NCBI GenBank assembly: GCA_016794765.1
Contig: JAEUJG010000221.1
Coordinates: forward strand, 1-5,210
Source of the DNA: Spirochaetaceae bacterium
GTDB taxonomy: Bacteria > Spirochaetota > Spirochaetia > Treponematales > Rectinemataceae
Length of the DNA: 5,210 nt
Direction of reading: 5' to 3'
Shown: one piece after another, positions 1 to 3,671 of the stretch
How the letters are laid out: each line of letters begins with the position of its first letter
Numbering within the stretch: the first letter of the stretch is position 1
The notes under the pieces: model-generated
What the model saw: only the letters and a program-made list of their open reading frames with translations
What the model was told of the DNA's origin: nothing
Databases searched by the model: none
Translations under genes and position numbers: made by a program

Positions 1-192
1 GCGCTGATACCGAGCCTCGTGCAGATGTTGTTCAACTTCCCGAGCCAGCTCGCCTACCTCCTCGGAGGCACGAGCCTGCTCATCCTCGTCGGTGTCGACC
101 TCGACACGATGTCCCAGGTGGAGGCGCTCCTCAAGATGCACCACCACGAAGGGCTGTCGCGCAAGGGTCACATCCGCTCGAGGAACCTGTAG
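1..192 (+). CDS. secY: Protein translocase subunit SecY, C-terminal end (partial, 5' end outside window)
   Basis: SecY is the channel-forming subunit of the SecYEG translocase in the inner membrane, which threads unfolded proteins across or into the membrane. Only the last 63 residues are present, read in frame from base 1 to a TAG stop. They show the end of the last periplasmic segment, the final transmembrane helix (around the GGTSLLILVGV stretch, window residues 22-32), the VDLDTMSQVEALL segment typical of SecY, and a basic cytoplasmic tail ending GHIRSRNL. In ribosomal SecY complexes this tail lies on the ribosome side. The next gene is rpmJ with no adk, map or infA between, the same order as the E. 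coli spc operon. The tail with HHH and GHIRSRNL reminds me of spirochaete SecY, from memory only. Identification is firm despite the truncation. Confidence 0.93.
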   Translation, partial: ALIPSLVQMLFNFPSQLAYLLGGTSLLILVGVDLDTMSQVEALLKMHHHEGLSRKGHIRSRNL

Positions 193-194
193 AT

Positions 195-209
195 CATTTC
201 GCCGAAATG
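195..209. repeat. 15-base perfect palindrome in the secY-rpmJ gap
   Basis: CATTTCG and CGAAATG form 7-bp inverted arms around a single C, three bases after the secY stop codon. As RNA it could fold only into a weak 5-6 bp hairpin. A second tiny stem, GCGG and CCGC around a 6-base loop, follows at 220-233. Neither is followed by a T tract, so this is not a standard terminator. It may be an mRNA processing or stability element, a protein-binding site, or chance. Confidence 0.45.
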
Positions 210-244
210 GTGTTTAATAGCGGCTTAGACCGCGAGGGGAACCC

Positions 245-358
245 ATGAAAGTCAGGACCAGCGTCAAGTGCATATGCGATAAGTGCAAGGTGATCAAGCG
301 CCAGGGGATCGTCAGGATCATCTGCGAGAATCCCAAGCACAAGCAGAAGCAAGGCTGA
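245..358 (+). CDS. rpmJ: 50S ribosomal protein L36 (bL36), zinc-binding form
   Basis: L36 is the smallest protein of the large ribosomal subunit. It binds 23S rRNA and helps compact the subunit late in assembly. The product is 37 residues, the usual length, starting MKVRTSVK and ending NPKHKQKQG. The zinc ligands of the C+ form are all present: Cys11, Cys14, Cys27 and His32. An additional cysteine occurs at position 9, where the family commonly has proline (KPIC here reads KCIC). The ATG is preceded by GAGGGGAA about 5 bases upstream, and the start matches the family N-terminus exactly. It sits 52 bases after secY and 14 bases before rpsM, so it bridges the spc and alpha gene sets. The gene is short enough to be missed by length-filtered gene finding. 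Identity is certain. Confidence 0.97.
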   Translation: MKVRTSVKCICDKCKVIKRQGIVRIICENPKHKQKQG

Positions 359-372
359 GGGGAGGAAAGCTC

Positions 373-741
373 ATGGCACGCATAGCGGGAGTAGACCTCC
401 CGAACAAGCACGTGGATATCGCGCTCACCTATATTTACGGCCTCGGCCGCACGAGCGCGAGGAAGATCTGCGAAAGCACCAAGATCGACCCCGCGAAGAA
501 GATCAACGAGCTGTCGAACGACGAGCTCAACGAGCTTCGCAAGGTCATCGAGAACGAGTACAAGGTCGAGGGTCGTCTCCGCTCGGAGACCGCCCTCAAC
601 ATCAAGCGGCTCATGGACATCGGCTGCTACCGCGGCCTCCGCCACCGCAGGGGCCTTCCCGTCAACGGCCAGCGGACCAAGACCAACGCGCGCACCCGCA
701 AGGGCAAGCGCAAGACGGTCGCCAACAAGAAAAAGGCCTAA
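373..741 (+). CDS. rpsM: 30S ribosomal protein S13 (uS13)
   Basis: S13 sits in the head of the small subunit, binds 16S rRNA, and contacts the large subunit and the P-site tRNA through its basic tail. The product is 122 residues, normal for the family. It begins MARIAGVDLPNKHVDIALTYI, has the helix-two-turn-helix motif around IYGLGRTSARKIC (residues 21-33), and ends in the conserved tail region GLRHRRGLP followed by QRTKTNARTRKGKRK. The usual LPVRGQRT is LPVNGQRT here, with Asn98 in place of arginine. The reading frame stays open upstream to base 283, but ATG 373 is chosen because it gives the family N-terminus and has GGGGAGGAAAG at 359-369. Only 14 bases separate it from rpmJ, with no visible separate alpha-operon promoter. 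Confidence 0.97.
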   Translation: MARIAGVDLPNKHVDIALTYIYGLGRTSARKICESTKIDPAKKINELSNDELNELRKVIENEYKVEGRLRSETALNIKRLMDIGCYRGLRHRRGLPVNGQRTKTNARTRKGKRKTVANKKKA

Positions 742-742
742 C

Positions 743-748
743 GGAGGG
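743..748 (+). promoter_or_regulatory. Shine-Dalgarno sequence for rpsK
   Basis: GGAGGG lies 8 bases before the GTG at 757. It supports this non-ATG start, because the encoded MAVAKKKK N-terminus fits S11 and no in-frame ATG lies nearby. Confidence 0.8.
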
Positions 749-756
749 ACGCTAAA

Positions 757-1137
757 GTGGCAGTCGCTAAGAAGAAGAAAGAGAAGAAGAGCGTATACGA
801 GGGGAACGTCTACATCCAGGCGACCTTCAACAATACGATCATCACGGTCACGGACCTCAACGGCAACGCGATTTCCTGGGCGAGCTCCGGCGGCCTCGGT
901 TTCCGCGGCGCGAAGAAGTCCACCCCCTTCGCCGCGCAGACCGTCACCGAGACGGCCGTGACGAAGGCCCTCACCGTGGGCCTCCGCGAGGTCCACGTCT
1001 ACGTGAAGGGACCCGGCGTCGGCCGCGAGTCGGCCATCCGCCAGCTCGGGGCGCTCGGACTCAAGGTCCGCAGCATCAACGACGTGACGCCCATTCCCCA
1101 CAACGGGTGCCGGCCGCGCAAGGCCCGGCGCATCTAA
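757..1137 (+). CDS. rpsK: 30S ribosomal protein S11 (uS11)
   Basis: S11 lies on the platform of the small subunit and binds 16S rRNA near the mRNA exit, where the Shine-Dalgarno helix forms. The 126-residue product has a lysine-rich N-terminus (AKKKKEKK), then the core VYIQATFNNTIITVTDLNGN (residues 18-37), SSGGLGFRGAKKSTPFAAQ (43-61), the GPGVGRESAIRQL motif (85-97) and the C-terminal DVTPIPHNGCRPRKARRI. The last residues differ slightly from the common RPPKKRRV ending. The start is GTG, unlike the ATG starts of its operon neighbours. It follows rpsM by 15 bases and precedes rpsD by 21, consistent with one transcript. Identity is certain. Confidence 0.97.
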   Translation: MAVAKKKKEKKSVYEGNVYIQATFNNTIITVTDLNGNAISWASSGGLGFRGAKKSTPFAAQTVTETAVTKALTVGLREVHVYVKGPGVGRESAIRQLGALGLKVRSINDVTPIPHNGCRPRKARRI

Positions 1138-1158
1138 AGGAAAGGGGGAACACACAGA

Positions 1159-1794
1159 ATGGCACGATACACCGGACCCCGCTGCAGGCAGTGCAGGGTC
1201 GAGCAGAAGAAACTTTTCCTCAAGGGCGAGCGCTGCAAGAGCGACAAGTGCCCGATCAACCGCAAGGCCCTCCCGCCCGGAAAGGCGCCGAAGTCCAGGC
1301 CCGCGAAGCAGTCGGAATACGCCGTGCAGCTCCGCGAGAAGCAGCGCCTCAAGAGGACCTACGGCCTCATGGAGACGCAGTTCCGGAACACCTTCGAGAA
1401 GGCGCTCCGCATGCCCGGGAAGACCGGCGAGAACCTTTTCGCCCTTCTCGAGCGGCGCCTCGACAACGTGGTCTACCGCCTCCGCTTCGCGACCTCCCGC
1501 TCCCAGGCGCGCCAGCTCGTCCTCCACGGCCACATCGCCGTGAACGGCAAGCGCGTCGACGTCCCCTCCTTCACCGTGAAGCCGGGCGACGCGATGGCGG
1601 TCCTCCCCAGCGGCAAGAAGATGAACATCGTCAAGGACGCTCTCCAGGAAGTCGGACGCTCCGGCGTCATGCCCTGGATCGAGGTCGACCCCGACAACAT
1701 GACCGGCAAGTTCGCCGCGGTGCCCCACCGCCAGGACATCACCGACATGGCCGACATCCGCGAGCAGCTCGTCGTCGAGCTCTACTCGAAGTAA
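1159..1794 (+). CDS. rpsD: 30S ribosomal protein S4 (uS4), zinc-binding form
   Basis: S4 is a primary 16S rRNA-binding protein that nucleates assembly of the small subunit. In E. coli it also represses translation of the alpha operon. The 211-residue product has the zinc-finger N-terminus with Cys9, Cys12, Cys26 and Cys31 (spacing C-x2-C-x13-C-x4-C), the same spacing I recall for Thermus S4. The SDYAVQLREKQ-type helix region appears near 52-62, and FENLL/LDNVVYRLRFATSRSQARQLV-type sequence leads into the S4 RNA-binding domain (about 98-165, with VLHGHIAVNGKRVDVPS). The ending is EQLVVELYSK. ATG 1159 is preceded by AAGGAAAGGGGGAA at 1137-1150. The gene lies between rpsK and rpoA as in E. coli. 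From memory, Borrelia and Treponema pallidum lack rpsD at this place. No S4-binding pseudoknot could be confirmed by eye. Confidence 0.96.
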   Translation: MARYTGPRCRQCRVEQKKLFLKGERCKSDKCPINRKALPPGKAPKSRPAKQSEYAVQLREKQRLKRTYGLMETQFRNTFEKALRMPGKTGENLFALLERRLDNVVYRLRFATSRSQARQLVLHGHIAVNGKRVDVPSFTVKPGDAMAVLPSGKKMNIVKDALQEVGRSGVMPWIEVDPDNMTGKFAAVPHRQDITDMADIREQLVVELYSK

Positions 1795-1803
1795 GGAGCC
1801 GAA

Positions 1804-2859
1804 ATGGCGCGGAAGAACCTCCTCAAGGGTTTCAAGAGGCCGAAGGGCATCACGTACGAGCAGAGCGAGTCCGGCCCCGATTACGGGAAGTTCATCGCCT
1901 ATCCCTTCGAGCCGGGCTACGGCACGACCGTCGGCAATACGCTGCGCCGAATCCTCCTTTCTTCGATCCAGGGCTACGCCGTATCGGCCGTGCGGATCGT
2001 CCGCTACGATCCGGACGGCGCGCAGCACATCGTCACGAGCGAGTTCGAGACCATTCCCGGCGTCGTCGAGGACACCATCGAGGTCCTCAACAACCTGAAG
2101 CAGCTGCGCCTGCGCCTCCCCAACGACGAGGAGCAGGCGACCTTCCTCTACGAGATCAAGGGTCCCTGCGACCTTGACGGCTCCGTCTTCGCCAAGGACA
2201 AGCCGCTCGAGGTGCTCAATCCCGGGATCAAGATCGCGACCCTCATGGAGGACGCCAAGCTCGACGTCGAGGTCCAGGTGGACCTCGGCCGCGGCTACGT
2301 CCCCTCCGAGGTCAACGAGAAGTACGTCGAGGTCGTAGGGACCATCCCCATGGACGCGATCTTCTCGCCGGTCAGGAAGGTGAAGTACTCGGTCGAGCCG
2401 ACCCGCGTCGGCCAGCGCTCGGACTACGACAAGCTCGTGCTCGAGATCTGGACGGACGGGACGGTTCGCCCCGAGGACGCCCTCGCCGAGGCCGCCAAGA
2501 TCGCCAAGGACCACTTCGCCATCTTCGTCAACTTCGACGAGGGCGAGGCCGGCGGCGACGAGGAGAGCGACGAGATCGAAGAGCGGGTCAGGCAGATCCT
2601 GAACACGCCCGTCGAGGAGCTGGAGCTTTCCGTCCGCTCGTCGAACTGCCTCAAGAACGCGAACATCAAGACGATAGGCGACCTCACGAGGAAGACCGAG
2701 GACGACATCGCCAAGACGAGGAACTTCGGCAAGAAGTCGCTCCAGGAGATCAAGGACAAGCTCAAGGAGTGGAACCTCGCGCTCGGGATGACGGACTACT
2801 CCGCCCTCCGGAACTACCTGAAACTCTCCATGAAGAAGGAAGAGACCGATGAAGCATAA
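1804..2859 (+). CDS. rpoA: DNA-directed RNA polymerase subunit alpha
   Basis: Alpha dimerises to start assembly of core RNA polymerase and, through its C-terminal domain, touches promoter UP elements and activators. The product is 351 residues, slightly longer than the common 315-330. The N-terminal domain (about 1-240) contains the NTLRRILLSS motif (45-54) and FETIPGVVEDTIEVLNNLK (81-99). An acidic linker rich in Asp and Glu spans 244-262. The C-terminal domain has VELEL-like sequence and SVRSSNCLK (276-284), with Arg278, Asn281 and Cys282 matching the DNA-contacting set, then NFGKKSLQEIKDKL (307-320). After LGM at 327-329 there is a 22-residue charged tail. The ATG is preceded by TAAGGAG, which overlaps the rpsD stop, 9 bases away. 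The last 11 bases overlap rplQ, implying translational coupling. Confidence 0.98.
   Translation: MARKNLLKGFKRPKGITYEQSESGPDYGKFIAYPFEPGYGTTVGNTLRRILLSSIQGYAVSAVRIVRYDPDGAQHIVTSEFETIPGVVEDTIEVLNNLKQLRLRLPNDEEQATFLYEIKGPCDLDGSVFAKDKPLEVLNPGIKIATLMEDAKLDVEVQVDLGRGYVPSEVNEKYVEVVGTIPMDAIFSPVRKVKYSVEPTRVGQRSDYDKLVLEIWTDGTVRPEDALAEAAKIAKDHFAIFVNFDEGEAGGDEESDEIEERVRQILNTPVEELELSVRSSNCLKNANIKTIGDLTRKTEDDIAKTRNFGKKSLQEIKDKLKEWNLALGMTDYSALRNYLKLSMKKEETDEA
2836..2840 (+). promoter_or_regulatory. Shine-Dalgarno sequence for rplQ, inside rpoA
   Basis: AAGGA (within AAGGAAGAG) lies inside the last codons of rpoA, 8 bases before the rplQ ATG at 2849. It supports the overlapping start, which also gives the expected L17 N-terminus. 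Confidence 0.75.
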
Positions 2860-3280
2860 GATCGGATTCAACAAGCTGAACCGGGTCCCGGCGCACCGCA
2901 AGGCCCTTCTCCGCAACATGTCGACCGTGCTCTTCAAGCACGAGCGCATCGTTACCACGCGGGCGAAGGCCAAGGAAGTCCGCCGCGAGGCCGAGAAGAT
3001 GATCACCCGCGCGAAGGAGGACTCCGTCCACAATCGCCGCGTGGTGGGCCGGAAGATCACCGACGAGGCCATCCTCGCCAAGCTCTTCACGGACATCGGA
3101 CCGCGCTTCAAGGAGCGGAACGGCGGCTACACCCGCATTCTCCGCCTCGGGGAGCGCCAGCACGACGCGGCCGACATGGTCGTCCTCGAGCTCGTCGATC
3201 GCAAGGAAGACGACAAGAAGGCCAAGCGCGACGAGCGCAAGGCCGAGAAGAAGGCCAAGGCCGCGAAGAAGGCCGAGTAA
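2849..3280 (+). CDS. rplQ: 50S ribosomal protein L17 (bL17)
   Basis: L17 is a large-subunit protein near the exit of the peptide tunnel that binds 23S rRNA. The 143-residue product starts MKHKIGFNKLNRVPAHRKALLRN-style sequence, as in L17. It continues with HERIVTTRAKAKEVR (31-45), then GPRFKERNGGYTRILRLGERQHDAADM (84-110) and VVLELVDR (111-118), all family hallmarks. The remaining 25 residues (119-143) form a Lys/Ala/Glu-rich, low-complexity basic extension (DDKKAKRDERKAEKKAKAAK) beyond the usual 116-130 residue length, probably a disordered rRNA-binding tail. The ATG overlaps the rpoA end by 11 bases. The following small zinc-ribbon gene starts 21 bases after the stop, in the same operon. 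Confidence 0.97.
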   Translation: MKHKIGFNKLNRVPAHRKALLRNMSTVLFKHERIVTTRAKAKEVRREAEKMITRAKEDSVHNRRVVGRKITDEAILAKLFTDIGPRFKERNGGYTRILRLGERQHDAADMVVLELVDRKEDDKKAKRDERKAEKKAKAAKKAE

Positions 3281-3288
3281 GGCCCTCG

Positions 3289-3295
3289 TAAGGAG
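3289..3295 (+). promoter_or_regulatory. Strong Shine-Dalgarno sequence for the 56-residue gene
   Basis: TAAGGAG, a near-perfect anti-16S match, ends 6 bases before ATG 3302. It is one of the best ribosome binding sites in the window and is direct support that the short downstream ORF is translated. Confidence 0.85.
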
Positions 3296-3301
3296 ATAAC
3301 C

Positions 3302-3472
3302 ATGTCCAAGGCGCACCGCGGTAAGGGCATTCGTGAGCTCTTCGCCCGTGGACGGGGAACCTGCCCCGTTTGCAAGCGCGAAGGCGTGAAGGTCGTCTAC
3401 GAGCAGGAGATCGAGGGCAAGAAGCTCAAGATCTGCAAGACCTGCAAGGCGACCCTCGCCAACAAGAAATAG
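3302..3472 (+). CDS. Small zinc-ribbon protein, 56 residues, function unknown
   Basis: I do not recognise a named family. The protein starts MSKAHRGKGIREL, has a basic, Arg/Gly-rich N-terminal arm (1-19), then a four-cysteine zinc ribbon: CPVC (Cys21, Cys24) and CKTC (Cys45, Cys48), 20 residues apart, with a beta-hairpin-like KVVYEQEIEGKKLKI between. It ends TLANKK. Net charge is strongly positive, as for ribosomal or RNA-binding proteins. It lies 21 bases after rplQ behind an excellent Shine-Dalgarno sequence, its codon use (GGC, AAG, CTC, ATC) resembles its neighbours, and the operon terminator follows 50 bases later. I infer a ribosome- or RNA-associated role from charge and context. It could equally be a zinc-binding accessory of transcription or zinc storage. 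I have a vague memory of similar short proteins after rplQ in spirochaetes. The coding call is firm and the function is not. Confidence 0.88.
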   Translation: MSKAHRGKGIRELFARGRGTCPVCKREGVKVVYEQEIEGKKLKICKTCKATLANKK

Positions 3473-3494
3473 GCGAAAGCCCAGTACCGGCACA

Positions 3495-3519
3495 CCGGCC
3501 TTCGGCGACGAAGGACCGG
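3495..3519 (+). other. Hairpin with GNRA tetraloop and bulged A in the 3' untranslated region
   Basis: Bases 3495-3504 pair with 3509-3519 to give a 10-bp stem (CCGG, then CCTTCG with CGAAGG) capped by GCGA, a GNRA tetraloop, with one bulged A at 3515. It starts 22 bases after the stop of the zinc-ribbon gene and ends 5 bases before the terminator stem. A short alternative CCGG-CACA-CCGG pairing at 3487-3498 would compete. It may protect the operon mRNA 3' end or bind a protein. No T tract follows, so it is not itself a terminator. Confidence 0.6.
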
Positions 3520-3524
3520 ACGAG

Positions 3525-3558
3525 AAAGGTCCCCGAAAACGGGGACCTTTTCGTTTTT
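3525..3558 (+). terminator. Rho-independent terminator of the spc-alpha operon
   Basis: AAAGGTCCCCG (3525-3535) and CGGGGACCTTT (3540-3550) form a perfect 11-bp stem around the loop AAAA. A T-rich tract follows (TTTT ending at 3551, CG, then five T at 3554-3558). It lies 52 bases after the last stop codon of the operon, with no coding between, and the next gene has its own promoter. This is a textbook intrinsic terminator for the plus strand. Confidence 0.92.
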
Positions 3559-3594
3559 CCGGATAAAATAAGCCCGTATAGACGACAAAAACGA

Positions 3595-3622
3595 TTGAGT
3601 ACGGCCAAAATCGGGGTATAAT
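3595..3622 (+). promoter_or_regulatory. Sigma-70-type promoter for the secreted-protein gene
   Basis: TTGAGT at 3595-3600 (four of six matches to TTGACA) is followed after 16 bases by a perfect TATAAT at 3617-3622. Transcription should start near 3629. The element lies 37 bases after the terminator T tract, in an AT-rich stretch (about 3551-3660) that contrasts with the GC-rich surroundings. It would leave a leader of roughly 40 bases before the GTG at 3672. Confidence 0.8.
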
Positions 3623-3631
3623 GAAAGGTGG

Positions 3632-3642
3632 ACGATTATCGT
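3632..3642. promoter_or_regulatory. Small palindrome just past the predicted transcription start, possible operator
   Basis: ACGAT and ATCGT are inverted around one T. A second overlapping inverted pair, TTATC (3636-3640) and GATAA (3648-3652), follows. ACGATT also occurs at 3591-3596, overlapping the -35 region, 41 bases (about four helical turns) upstream. The placement fits a repressor site, but arms this short arise by chance in AT-rich DNA. Confidence 0.3.
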
Positions 3643-3658
3643 TATAAGATAAAGTAAT

Positions 3659-3665
3659 AAGGTGG
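3659..3665 (+). promoter_or_regulatory. Shine-Dalgarno sequence for the GTG-started secreted protein
   Basis: AAGGTGG ends 6 bases before GTG 3672. In this frame an upstream TAA at 3645-3647 leaves no other start codon before the signal peptide, so this site fixes the start. Confidence 0.7.
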
Positions 3666-3671
3666 TTCACC

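Noticed and set aside
213..218. TTTAAT as a -10 element for an rpmJ/alpha promoter
   Set aside because: No acceptable -35 sequence lies 15-19 bases upstream, and the spacing within the operon favours read-through from secY.
283..372. Upstream extension of rpsM to an earlier ATG
   Set aside because: The extra 30 residues overlap rpmJ in another frame and are unlike S13. ATG 373 has its own Shine-Dalgarno sequence and gives the family N-terminus.
1107..2177. Plus-strand open frame of 356 codons overlapping rpsK, rpsD and rpoA
   Set aside because: Its translation is Arg/Pro/Gly-rich out-of-frame sequence of rpsD and rpoA, both of which are certain in their own frames.
214..3111. Minus-strand open frame of 965 codons antisense to rpmJ through rplQ
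   Set aside because: It lies opposite well-identified ribosomal and rpoA genes. Its translation is Leu/Val/Asp/Glu/Arg-rich low-complexity sequence expected from the reverse complement of GC-rich codons, and it has no recognisable domain.
3564..3569. TAAAAT as a -10 element directly after the terminator
   Set aside because: The correctly spaced upstream bases are the GC-rich terminator stem with no -35-like hexamer. The TTGAGT/TATAAT pair downstream is much better.
3370..3621. Plus-strand open frame of 83 codons after rplQ
   Set aside because: It is out of frame with the zinc-ribbon gene and reads through the terminator hairpin into the promoter region.
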